Below, one piece after another: positions 1-7,062 of a stretch of DNA of 8,604 nt (position 1 is its first letter; every line of letters begins with the position of its first letter). The notes beneath the pieces were generated by a model. The model ran no database searches. It was given only the letters and a program-made list of their open reading frames with translations, and was not told where the DNA came from. Origin of the DNA: Planctomycetota bacterium (GTDB lineage Bacteria > Planctomycetota > Phycisphaerae > WQYP01); the NCBI GenBank assembly GCA_021809365.1, contig JAKBAC010000144.1, positions 1 through 8,604 of the forward strand, read 5' to 3'. Position numbers and translations under genes: made by a program.

Positions 1-1449
1 TTCCGCGCCAACATCACGCACCGCGCAGCGCTTCCGCCCCATGCCAGATGCACGATGCGAGATGCGGGCTGCTGGCGCAGCCCTGCTGGCGGAAAAAAGC
101 AATATTATCTGGATCAGGAGATCGCGCTGTACCTGCTGGGATCAGGCAATAATGGAAGGTATTACGATGCTGCCGCGGGCAGGTTCCTAAGCGAGGATCC
201 CACCGGCGAATCCGGTGGCGACACCAACCTCTACCGCTTCGCTGGTAACGATCCGATCAACAATCTCGATCCAAGCGGGCATGATACGAAGCGTACCTAC
301 CATCCGCCGCAAAACCAGCCCGGCCAGGGTCCGAATGCGAATGTGCATTCCAAGGCACCGGCAACTGGTCACGGAACGGACACAGCCGTGCATGGCGGAA
401 CCGGCGGCACTGGAAATCACGGGCACGCCAGCACCGTACCGAGCCACGGAGCTGCCCCGGTCCACGCCGGGAAAGCTGCCGATTCCAAGGGAAATGACCT
501 TGCGATTAAAGCGAGCCGGGACCCGGCCAAGCAGGCGGCTTTCAACAAGGAACTAAAAAAGGCACTCCTCTCTGATAATCCGTCGCGGGCGTTCAGGCAC
601 GACCCGCAGTTGGTTAAGGAGATATTGCGGCGTCTGATGTTGGCGTTGCCTAAAAACGGGTTGTATTTTCTGAAGCTGTATAATGATCCCAAGATTCGTC
701 TGGCGATTATCGCCGCTTCATTCGGCAGCGCCGCCGGCCCGGATGCCGGGGCATTCCGCACTTTTTTAGAAGCCATTCGCGTGGAGGAAAAGCATCCGCT
801 GGCGGGAAGGCAGCCGGGATATATTACACCGCAGGACATCAAGCGGCTGATCCACCGGTACAGCGACTCTACGGTGGTAAGTGTACCGAAGGTGGTCGGG
901 CTGCTGGGCCTTGCACTTTCCGTGGCCGTACCGGAAGATGGCGGGGAAGGAGCGGAGGGCGACAAGGGCCTTACGCCAAGTGTGGACGGCGCAGACTCTC
1001 TTGCGGCCAAAGCTAACCAGGAAGGCCGGGAGATGGGGCCTGCCACGAGCGGGGGCAGCACCGCTGCACCGGCCGCCGATACCGTGCCGGCGAAGGCGGT
1101 TAACGAAGCCCGGCCGCAGCACGGCAAAGTTGGACACGACGCCAGGGCCTTCAACGAGGCCAAGGCTTGGCAGAAGGATCCAAATACCGTGCAGGTTCGG
1201 TTTAATCAGAACCTTGTTGATGCAAACGGGAAAGAGATAAAGGGCTTCCGGCCGGACGTGCAACGGATTCGGATCGCGCCCGGCGGGAAAAAGGTCGTTG
1301 ATGTAATTGAGGTACGAAGCCCGGGCCAGAGCGAAAAATTTATGAACACTAAGATCGCGGCAATTAAAAAGGCCCTTGGAGCGCAGGCAGGCGTCGTAAG
1401 GTGGTTGGAGCCAACGGAAAATGCTGCCCGAGCACGAGGGATACGTTGA
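1..1449 (+). CDS. RHS-family polymorphic toxin, C-terminal part (5' end outside window)
   Basis: The frame is open from base 1, so the true start lies upstream; the first in-window ATG is at 55 (residue 1 below). Residues 16-75 are a typical RHS repeat-associated core, with LYLLGSG, GRYYDAAAGRFLSEDP and NLYRFAGNDPINNLDPSG. In RHS toxins this core closes the sugar-binding-like shell and precedes the released toxin tip. Residues 76-142 are a His/Gly/Pro-rich linker. Residues 145-275 are an unrecognised, mostly helical region, followed by a hydrophobic stretch (about 278-293) and an Ala/Gly-rich spacer. Residues 355-464 look like a PD-(D/E)xK-fold nuclease tip: GFRPD401, then VVDVIE419VR421SPGQSEK, then a helix. 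The usual lysine of E-x-K is Arg421. The upstream 30 residues do not look like RHS, so this may be an orphan toxin tip rather than a full RHS gene. RHS identity is firm; the nuclease assignment is motif-based. Confidence 0.85.
   Translation, partial: FRANITHRAALPPHARCTMRDAGCWRSPAGGKKQYYLDQEIALYLLGSGNNGRYYDAAAGRFLSEDPTGESGGDTNLYRFAGNDPINNLDPSGHDTKRTYHPPQNQPGQGPNANVHSKAPATGHGTDTAVHGGTGGTGNHGHASTVPSHGAAPVHAGKAADSKGNDLAIKASRDPAKQAAFNKELKKALLSDNPSRAFRHDPQLVKEILRRLMLALPKNGLYFLKLYNDPKIRLAIIAASFGSAAGPDAGAFRTFLEAIRVEEKHPLAGRQPGYITPQDIKRLIHRYSDSTVVSVPKVVGLLGLALSVAVPEDGGEGAEGDKGLTPSVDGADSLAAKANQEGREMGPATSGGSTAAPAADTVPAKAVNEARPQHGKVGHDARAFNEAKAWQKDPNTVQVRFNQNLVDANGKEIKGFRPDVQRIRIAPGGKKVVDVIEVRSPGQSEKFMNTKIAAIKKALGAQAGVVRWLEPTENAARARGIR
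1436..1440 (+). promoter_or_regulatory. Ribosome binding site of the immunity gene
   Basis: GAGGG lies 8 bases before the ATG at 1449, inside the last codons of the toxin gene. It decides the start of the downstream gene in favour of 1449 over an in-frame ATG at 1401, which has no comparable site. Confidence 0.65.
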
Positions 1450-2042
1450 TGAAAAATCGGCATCTACAAGAACTTATAGATCGTCTGAAGCCTCACGACT
1501 ACCGAGCCATTGAGGAGGAACTCGAGACGCAGTCCTCGGAAACGCTAGTGGCACTGCTGGACGCCACCTCGGCGAAAGTCGGCGACACCGCGGCAACGCT
1601 GCTTCGGCAGCGTAAAGAGATCAGTTTATTAATAGATGCCTGCGTAAACAGTCGAATTCGCTCTGCTCGCGGGCGAGTAAGATGTATGTTTGTCTTTAAT
1701 AGTTCTGGGCTCTCCGCTCCAGAAACTGTGGCGGCCTACTTACACCTGCTTGGTGACCGAAGCGCTGACGTAGTCTATGGGGCGCTCTTTGGCATCGTGT
1801 TCGCGCGGCGGCGGGACCTGCTTCCGACCTTGCGCGAGCGCCTTGGGTGTTTACCCGCAGGCAGCCCGCGACGTGAGGATTTCAGCGAGGCCATCAAGGC
1901 GCTGGAAGCCAATGATCCCTCGCTTTTCTCTCCGGGTTTTTTTGACGCCGGTAATGTTTGGCGACTCAATGAGCCGGCACCTCCGTATACTGGCGAAGGG
2001 AAGCTGGAAATGGATGGAAAGGGAGAAAAAACGGATGGTTAG
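1449..2042 (+). CDS. Probable immunity protein for the upstream RHS toxin
   Basis: The protein has 197 residues from the ATG at 1449, beginning MKNRHLQELIDRLK. I do not recognise a named family. The sequence is almost entirely amphipathic helices, with paired-helix segments such as SSETLVALLDATSAKVGDTA and SADVVYGALFGIVFARRRDL. This pattern recalls HEAT-like immunity or adaptor proteins. The last 25 residues are charged and Gly/Lys-rich, probably a disordered tail. There is no signal peptide or membrane segment, so it should act in the cytoplasm. Its ATG overlaps the toxin stop by one base (TGATG), which points to translational coupling, and small genes in this position after an RHS tip are usually the cognate immunity protein. 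The role is inferred from position; binding to the toxin is not shown by sequence. It could instead be an unrelated HEAT-like protein. Confidence 0.65.
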   Translation: MKNRHLQELIDRLKPHDYRAIEEELETQSSETLVALLDATSAKVGDTAATLLRQRKEISLLIDACVNSRIRSARGRVRCMFVFNSSGLSAPETVAAYLHLLGDRSADVVYGALFGIVFARRRDLLPTLRERLGCLPAGSPRREDFSEAIKALEANDPSLFSPGFFDAGNVWRLNEPAPPYTGEGKLEMDGKGEKTDG

Positions 2043-2163
2043 GGCTGTTGTATTTTTCAATGAAGCTAACCCCGGTACCGCGGTCGACACAATCGGCTAC
2101 GACCCGGCCGGGAACACAAAAACCCAGTATGACGAAACCCTGTGCCGGCCCAGCGAATTGTGA
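2041..2163 (+). pseudogene. RHS YD-repeat fragment
   Basis: Starting in the last bases of the immunity gene but in another frame, the translation includes TAVDTIGYDPAGNTKTQYDE, a standard RHS/YD repeat (GYDxxGNxxxxxD). It ends at a TGA at 2161. No start codon or flanking RHS sequence belongs to it, so it is a scrap of a larger RHS gene. It shares its frame with the RHS piece at 2611-3000, which may be the other side of the same broken gene. Confidence 0.6.
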
Positions 2164-2471
2164 TGGTGTTGACATTCATGATAAGGGTGATTCAGCGGTT
2201 GTCCAACGGTACTCTGATAGGGAACTATGGCAATAGGTAGCACAATTTCGGGGCCGTACACCTTGGCACTTATTTGCCACCATGTGGCCAAGGGTATAAT
2301 CCACCTCGAACTACGTAGAAGGGAATGCACACTTGGTTGCCACGGACGAAATGCTTTCGGAATCGACGCTTCCCGGCAAAAGCTGTTGCCAGCAGCACCG
2401 GACCGCAGACATCCTGTCTGCCCAGCGTCACGGTGCCTCCATTTCCTCTGCTGCCTCTCTGTGGTGAACTT

Positions 2472-2516
2472 CACTGATCAAAGATTAAGGATCAATGATC
2501 TGTTCATTGATCAGTG
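2472..2516. repeat. GATC-rich inverted repeat, potential hairpin
   Basis: CACTGATCAA (2472-2481) is the exact reverse complement of TTGATCAGTG (2507-2516). Nested within, GATCAATGA (2490-2498) pairs with TCATTGATC (2504-2512) across a 5-base loop. The two foldings compete, since both use bases 2507-2512. There is no T-run, so it is not a typical intrinsic terminator. Confidence 0.6.
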
Positions 2517-2607
2517 TTCCTTGGCCATTGATCGCGGCGTCGTGTCGTTGCGCCGTCGTGGTGAAAATCGGTTTCTGTTACTTGATCATTGTTCACTGGT
2601 TATTGAA
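2507..2607. repeat. Pair of imperfect direct repeats
   Basis: The 26 bases at 2507-2532 (starting TTGATCAGTGTTC) recur at 2582-2607 (starting TTGATCATTGTTC) with 20 of 26 positions identical by eye, 75 bases apart. Read in frame 1 they give the similar peptides IDQCSLAID and LDHCSLVIE, but nothing suggests these are translated. Confidence 0.5.
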
Positions 2608-2610
2608 ACG

Positions 2611-3000
2611 TACAACGCCCTGAACGGGCAGGTGATCTCGGATATTAATTCCGCCACGGTAAACGCTTCCACAGCGCCCGAAGGCACCGATCCGGCGCGA
2701 TATGTCTACGCCCCCGATGGAAACATGGTGTTAAGGGAAATGGGTGTATTCGGGGCCACCACGCCAAGCCAGTACATCTATGCTCTGACCGATCCAAGCG
2801 GCACGGTAGTCGCCATCGCCGGCGCGAGCGGGGCGGTCGATGGGCGGTATGTTTTCGACGGCTTGCGTAACGGCCAGGCGTTGCAAGCCAATGGCACAGC
2901 CTATGATCCCACCACGTTCACCAACCCGAATCGCAGCGCGAACTGGCAATTCCAGCAGCAATTCTCCGGCAGCGTGTTTTTCCAAAACAAAGGTACCTGA
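2611..3000 (+). pseudogene. RHS protein fragment, truncated at both ends
   Basis: The translation from 2611 contains RHS-type segments: ARYVYAPDGNMVLRE, QYIYALTDPSGTVVAIAG and RYVFDGLRNGQALQANGTAYD. These are the strand-turn repeats that normally precede the conserved RHS core. The expected continuation into the core (a GRYYDP...GRFLxxDP segment) is missing. After QFSGS the frame runs into the palindromic element at 2989 and stops with TGA at 2998-3000. Upstream, RHS similarity stops abruptly at the GATC-rich repeats. It has no start of its own and is most likely non-functional. The parent may have been the same gene as the scrap at 2041-2163. Confidence 0.65.
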
Positions 3001-3009
3001 CACCTTTTT
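2989..3009. repeat. Short palindromic element, REP/RAYT-associated type
   Basis: AAAGGT (2989-2994) pairs with ACCTTT (3002-3007) around ACCTGAC, followed by more T residues. I recall this GGTACCTGACACC-type palindrome as a dispersed intergenic element in many genomes carrying REP-associated tyrosine transposases. That link is from memory and no such transposase is in the window. It sits exactly where the RHS fragment is cut and 31 bases before the 3' end of the convergent hydrolase gene, so it might also serve as a weak bidirectional terminator. Confidence 0.5.
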
Positions 3010-3039
3010 CGCGGGTGAAGGCTGGTCGCGCATCGCGGT

Positions 3040-5502
3040 CTACGGCAGTTTGATGCTGCGGCAATCGAATAGGCCGCCGGCGAAGTTGCCGGGATCGGCT
3101 TGCAGGCGAACCGTTATGGTTGTTTTGCTGCGGGTTAATGTGCGCGGAATATCGTACAGCAGCGTGTCCAACCTGCCCGGGGCGATGTTTTCAAGCACTT
3201 GCGTGGCGATGGGGCGGCCATTAACCAGGATGTTAAATTTTCGCGCTCCACTATCGCTTCCCCACCAGGTGCAGGCCAGAGCCATGGGTTTATCCGGTAA
3301 TACTTTCAGGTTAAAGGTGAAACCTCCGCCGTCATGGGCGTCGATCCAGCGGCCTTCCGGTGCATTTCCCGTATCGACATTGATCTGATCGCGAAGCTGA
3401 TGAGCCGCAAGCGATGCGGCATTGCCGATAGTCAGCCGATCAACGGTGCCGTTGCGGATCAGGTCTTTGGCTTTTTTGCGCTGGGCCTCAAGCCGCTTTT
3501 CCTGAAGCCACTGCTTTTGCGTTACCGGATTAAAATACACGACATAGCGTTCATGCGCCACCTTATAAAACGGCACAAGTTTTACATCCTGCGGCCGGCC
3601 CACGCCATGGGTATGCCAGACCAGTGGGTGGTGCGGATCAGGCTTTATCCATTGGTCCACCGGGGCCTGATCCACGATTAATTGCGGAATGGTTTCCGGA
3701 TCAGGCACATTGGCCCATTCATATTGATTGCCATTGGCATAGGGCACCGGGGGCAGCATCAGATCATTGCCTAAGGTAGCGGCCAGCACGGTCGGGCCGG
3801 CCAGAATGGCAAATGTGGATGGATGGTGCTCCATGCGTTCAATGCGCAACGTCATTTTCAGTTCAATGTCCAGGGTGTCCCCATTATTCCATGTCCGGTC
3901 AAGGTCCAGATATTCGCCCGGCTTTCCGGCGCTGATTTCCTGCCCATTAAGTTTAATCACCATTGCCGGTGTGGACCAGTAGGGGTGCCGGAGTTTAATT
4001 AGCGCCGGTGTGGGATTTTCACAGGTAAAATCAATGCGGACCGTGCCCTCATCCGGAAAGCGTGTGCTTTGGCGGACGGTCATGCCGGCTGCCTTCCAGT
4101 TAAGTTCCGACGCCAGAAACAAATTGATCCACAAGGTTTTATCGTTATGGTAATACACGCCCCGCGCATATTTGGCGTGATTTTCCATGCCGGTGCTCAT
4201 GCAGCACCAGCAGGAATCCCACGGCGTGTTGAATGTTTTGAAATGGCCGGGACGCATGGACATGTAATAGGTCATCATGCCGGTGGCAGGATCCTGCGAG
4301 CCTAAAATATGATTCACCAAAGCTCGCTCAAAATAATCTGCGGCCTCCATGGTCGTGTTCCAGCAGAAATAATGGCCCGTGAGTTTCAGCATGTTGTAGG
4401 TGCAACACGTTTCCGCGGTGCCTACACTGAGCTGCTGCCAGGCATCGCCCAATGGGAAAAAGTATTCGCGATTGCTGTTTCCGCCAAAGACATAACTGCG
4501 TTTACGCACCACCGTTTCCCAGAAAAATTCCGCACCCGTGCGATAGCGCTGCTGACCGGTTAGCTCATACTGCCGCGCAATGCCGATGACGCGGGGAATA
4601 TACTGATTAGAATGGCAGCCCGTGAGAATATCTTTGCGGTGCATCAGTGGATCCAACTGGGATTTCTCATTGAAAGCCTCTGCAATTTTCAGATATTTGC
4701 GATTTCCCGTAATGCTGTACACATCCGCCAGCACTTCATTCATTCCGCCCTGCTCACTGATCAGCATGATCTGCATTTGTGCTTCAGTAAGCGTGCGGGG
4801 AAATTGGGCGCACCAGTCCGCCAGACCGATGAGAATTTCTTTGGCCTGCGGCCGCCCGGTATAAAGCAATGTATCGCGCAGGCCGGCCATGATCTTATGA
4901 ATGGAATACCACGGCGACCACATGCCATTGAGCGAAAAGGTAAACAACGCCTTGGGATTGCCCACATTGATATCACCGGCCAAAGCCTTTTTGAAAGCCG
5001 CTACGCTGGCCGGCAGCCCCGCGCAATAGCCCTTAAATTGCGGGTCCTTACGTCCGTTGGCTTCCTGGCACTTCGCCAGACGCGGCAGGATATAATCAAT
5101 TTTTTCCAACAGGCGATCATCATGCGTGTGGGAATACATCATCGCACATGCCGAAAGGTAATGTCCGCAAATGGTACCCGCCTGCCCCGCACTGTCCCAT
5201 CCCCCTAAATTTGGAGCTTTGGTAGGAATGCCGGCAACTTTTTGAAATGAGGCCAGCAGGCGGTTGCAATCATAGGCCAGAAGATAATTCAAATCACGGG
5301 TCATGTTTTCATGAAACGGCCCGGGCAGAATGTTCACATCCGCCAGATCAAAATCATACGCCTGCATCGCCCCCGTGCCGGGCGCAGCGTATCCGCTCTG
5401 CCGCCCCTGCGGAATCGTCGCCCGTGTCGCCCGGCGCGAAAGCAACATCGCCGAACCCGCCGCAGCGCCAGTAATAAGTTGTCTGCGAGACAAACCGTTC
5501 AT
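3040..5502 (-). CDS. GH127 (DUF1680) beta-L-arabinofuranosidase-like protein, Tat-exported
   Basis: This is an 820-residue secreted glycoside hydrolase that should remove L-arabinofuranosyl or related residues from plant-type glycans. The start at 5502 follows AGGAG at 8 bases and places a Tat signal at the N-terminus (SRR-QLITG, Arg6-Arg7, then a hydrophobic Ala-rich stretch to about residue 28). The (alpha/alpha)6 GH127 domain spans about 50-600. By comparison with the characterised Bifidobacterium longum enzyme HypBA1, Glu346 (NREYF) matches the acid/base. Glu364 and Cys366 (AETCC), Cys433 and Cys434 (CWCC) match the zinc ligands, with Cys433 the nucleophile, so the active site is complete. 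After it come a DUF4986-like segment (about 610-680, [17 protein letters not shown]) and a DUF6805-like beta-domain (about 700-820, [12 protein letters not shown] to DCRSIKLP). Substrate specificity within the family cannot be read from sequence. A transporter or other sugar gene is not visible beside it. Confidence 0.92.
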   Translation of the reverse strand: MNGLSRRQLITGAAAGSAMLLSRRATRATIPQGRQSGYAAPGTGAMQAYDFDLADVNILPGPFHENMTRDLNYLLAYDCNRLLASFQKVAGIPTKAPNLGGWDSAGQAGTICGHYLSACAMMYSHTHDDRLLEKIDYILPRLAKCQEANGRKDPQFKGYCAGLPASVAAFKKALAGDINVGNPKALFTFSLNGMWSPWYSIHKIMAGLRDTLLYTGRPQAKEILIGLADWCAQFPRTLTEAQMQIMLISEQGGMNEVLADVYSITGNRKYLKIAEAFNEKSQLDPLMHRKDILTGCHSNQYIPRVIGIARQYELTGQQRYRTGAEFFWETVVRKRSYVFGGNSNREYFFPLGDAWQQLSVGTAETCCTYNMLKLTGHYFCWNTTMEAADYFERALVNHILGSQDPATGMMTYYMSMRPGHFKTFNTPWDSCWCCMSTGMENHAKYARGVYYHNDKTLWINLFLASELNWKAAGMTVRQSTRFPDEGTVRIDFTCENPTPALIKLRHPYWSTPAMVIKLNGQEISAGKPGEYLDLDRTWNNGDTLDIELKMTLRIERMEHHPSTFAILAGPTVLAATLGNDLMLPPVPYANGNQYEWANVPDPETIPQLIVDQAPVDQWIKPDPHHPLVWHTHGVGRPQDVKLVPFYKVAHERYVVYFNPVTQKQWLQEKRLEAQRKKAKDLIRNGTVDRLTIGNAASLAAHQLRDQINVDTGNAPEGRWIDAHDGGGFTFNLKVLPDKPMALACTWWGSDSGARKFNILVNGRPIATQVLENIAPGRLDTLLYDIPRTLTRSKTTITVRLQADPGNFAGGLFDCRSIKLP

Positions 5503-5750
5503 TGTCGTTTCTCCTGAAAGCCGGAATACCACATGTCTGTGATTATATCAAAAATATCCGCCGAACTGTCCAGCCCGGTTATTTCCGCTTCAGGCCACCG
5601 TCGCACCAGCGCCGCCGTGCTATTACCCGGCCCCAAATCAACAATATTTTCCGGTGCCGCCATCGCAATGCGCCCAACAAGATCCAGGCAGGGCCGCGCC
5701 CTTTCGTCCGCAAACTTCAGATACTGCTGGGCATTCCACGTAACCATCAC
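5499..5750 (-). pseudogene. Truncated trans-aconitate 2-methyltransferase-like gene
   Basis: The 83-residue translation starts [20 protein letters not shown], the hallmark N-terminus of trans-aconitate 2-methyltransferase (Tam), a cytoplasmic SAM-dependent enzyme that methylates trans-aconitate. Residues 38-70 carry the SAM-binding motif I region followed by [16 protein letters not shown]. Full-length members are about 250-260 residues, so two thirds of the enzyme is missing, including the rest of the Rossmann fold. Motif I reads VDLGPGNST instead of the usual VDLGCGPGNST, two residues short, which should damage SAM binding. After SSAD the sequence no longer resembles the family and runs through the ribosome binding site of the hydrolase. 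Its TGA overlaps the hydrolase ATG (ATGA). It is most likely a remnant, though its translation could still couple to the hydrolase. Confidence 0.75.
5511..5515 (-). promoter_or_regulatory. Ribosome binding site of the GH127 gene
   Basis: On the minus strand AGGAG lies 8 bases before the ATG at 5502. It excludes the longer in-frame start at 5532, which would bury the Tat motif ten residues in and has no such site. It lies inside the last codons of the truncated methyltransferase frame. Confidence 0.75.
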
Positions 5751-5813
5751 AGCACGCTAACGAAAGCATCCGCAAGGGTCAAGCAATTGCCAACACGGGT
5801 TCCCCTCCGCCCG

Positions 5814-5842
5814 TTGTGGCAAAATCGCGGCGCGGTTGTAAA
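5814..5842 (+). promoter_or_regulatory. Possible sigma-70-type promoter for the Mod remnant
   Basis: TTGTGG (5814-5819) and TGTAAA (5837-5842) are 17 bases apart and lie 27 bases before the TTG start at 5870. The match to consensus is partial (3/6 and 4/6), so this is a weak candidate. The 119-base divergent gap here must hold any promoters for both directions. Confidence 0.25.
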
Positions 5843-5858
5843 CATTGGAATATTTGAC

Positions 5859-5863
5859 AGGAG
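5859..5863 (+). promoter_or_regulatory. Ribosome binding site before a TTG start
   Basis: AGGAG lies 6 bases before TTG at 5870. The strong site supports TTG as the start of the small frame below; no ATG is placed suitably. Confidence 0.6.
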
Positions 5864-5869
5864 ATTCCC

Positions 5870-6133
5870 TTGGCCAAACGCACCGGCTCCAAAACAGCAG
5901 CACCGCAAACCGCGATGTCCGATTACCGCCATGCCGCCAAACGCAAAAATAATCCGCCCGCCAAGATCGCCGCTGAGGGTGTCGTGCCCGCGATTCCTAA
6001 AGCCCAGTATGCGTATAACCCACATTTACCGCTGGCTTTGCGTTCACCACCGGCAGGCAAGCACAAACGCGCGGCCGTAAAAGTCATCGACCCCCGCGGC
6101 AATGAGGTCATGAAGGTGGAGATCCTGGGATAG
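5870..6133 (+). pseudogene. Internally deleted Mod-like adenine DNA methyltransferase (ends only)
   Basis: The 87-residue frame starts at TTG behind a strong ribosome binding site. Residues 18-56 (YRHAAKRKNNPPAKIAAEG ... KAQYAYNPHLPLALRS) resemble the N-terminal leader of Mod-type site-specific adenine methyltransferases that pair with helicase-type restriction subunits. Residues 62-87 (GKHKRAAVKVIDPRGNEVMK) resemble the extreme C-terminus of the same family as I remember it. The whole catalytic part, with the SAM-binding FxGxG and DPPY motifs, is absent; full-length proteins are about 800-1000 residues. The simplest reading is one in-frame deletion joining the two ends near residue 58-61. 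Both similarities come from memory of the family. The frame can still be translated, so a retained small peptide cannot be excluded, but it cannot methylate DNA. The next gene starts 41 bases downstream. Confidence 0.6.
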
Positions 6134-7050
6134 GGGCCGGTAGTATCGCGGTATAAGGCAAAAATGGAATCTGTATGGAACTGAAAACGCTCGAAGAACT
6201 GCTGGAAATATTACGCTACGGAGGTGAAACCACTTCTGTAGAAGCGAAACGCGCGGAAAAAATATCCGAGTCAGTATTGGAGACCGTTAGCGCCTTCTCC
6301 AACGAACCGGGGCTTGGCGGGGGATATTTATTGCTGGGGGTCGAAAATAAAGGAAGCACGGAATGTGCTGATTATCGCATCAGTGGTCTGACCGACGCTG
6401 AAAAATTGGAATCCGACTTGGCGAGCCAGTGTCGCAACGAAATGAGTAGCTCCGTCCGACCACGTATCCAACGTGTGAGGCACTGAGATCTATCCGTCAT
6501 TATCGCGTATATCCCGGAAGCCGATCGGGCCAATAAGCCAGTATACATAAAAAAAAGGGGAATTCAGCATGGATCCTTTCGCCGCATCGGTCCCACCGAC
6601 CAACGGTGCACAGAGGATGATTTGTCCGGGCTTTTTCAAGGCCGTGACGCCTCCCCTGCAGACAGAAGCCCTATCCCGGGTACATCCGGTTCCGACATCG
6701 ACCCCCGTGCGCTCGAGGAGTGCCGCCGATTAAAGAAGAATACTCAGTACGCCAGTGAACTCCTGGCTCTTTCAGATGAGCAGTTGTTGCAGTGCCTCAA
6801 CGCAACGGTCAAATACGAAGGTCGCGTGGCGCTGACGCTGGCCGGATTGGTGCTCTTCGGTAAATTCACCGCAATCCGGCAGCATCTTCCAATGATTAGG
6901 CTCGACTACATTCAGGTGACGGGGAGAGACTGGGTCGCTGATCCTGCCGCCCGGCATGAGACTGTTGAAAAGATAGGCGCGCTGTTCCTGATTATCCCGG
7001 AGTTGATCGACCGTGTTCTCGAAAATGTGCCCTGAACGTTCACACTGCGC

Positions 7051-7062
7051 GAGGACCAGGTG
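7051..7062 (+). promoter_or_regulatory. Possible translation restart after the second stop
   Basis: GAGG (7051-7054) lies 5 bases before GTG (7060-7062), 25 bases after the TGA at 7033-7035 and in the same frame. Restart here would give a 371-residue protein with the ATPase and both winged helices but no AlbA_2 domain. The site may be fortuitous. Confidence 0.3.

Larger units (their letters stand above)
2164..2610. other. Gene-poor stretch between two RHS fragments
   Basis: No convincing gene is seen in these roughly 450 bases. A frame runs open across most of the stretch on the + strand, but its translation has no recognisable domain and only becomes RHS-like after 2611. The right part holds GATC-rich inverted and direct repeats. 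Around 2397-2420 there is a small CCGCAGACA/TGTCTGC-like dyad. The stretch probably represents inserted or degenerated intergenic sequence. Confidence 0.5.

Noticed and set aside
417..1163. Long minus-strand open frame opposite the RHS toxin
   Set aside because: Its translation is Ser/Pro/Ala-rich with no domain, and the + strand frame is clearly the RHS gene; it is an antisense shadow.
2227..2610. 5' half of a continuous frame leading into the RHS fragment
   Set aside because: It has no RHS or other domain, runs through hairpin-forming repeats and has no good ribosome binding site at 2227; only the part after 2611 is recognisable.
4612..5208. Plus-strand open frame of 198 codons
   Set aside because: It lies wholly opposite the GH127 catalytic domain and has no recognisable domain; it is a shadow of that gene.
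5791..5818. CACGGG...CCCGTTG dyad as a terminator or operator
   Set aside because: The perfect stem is only about 5 bp with no T-run; too weak to call.
6484..6486. Selenocysteine or genome-wide UGA reassignment
   Set aside because: No redox-type context or SECIS-like fold was seen around the TGA, and TGA serves as a normal stop at 1447-1449 and 8173-8175 with closely placed starts.
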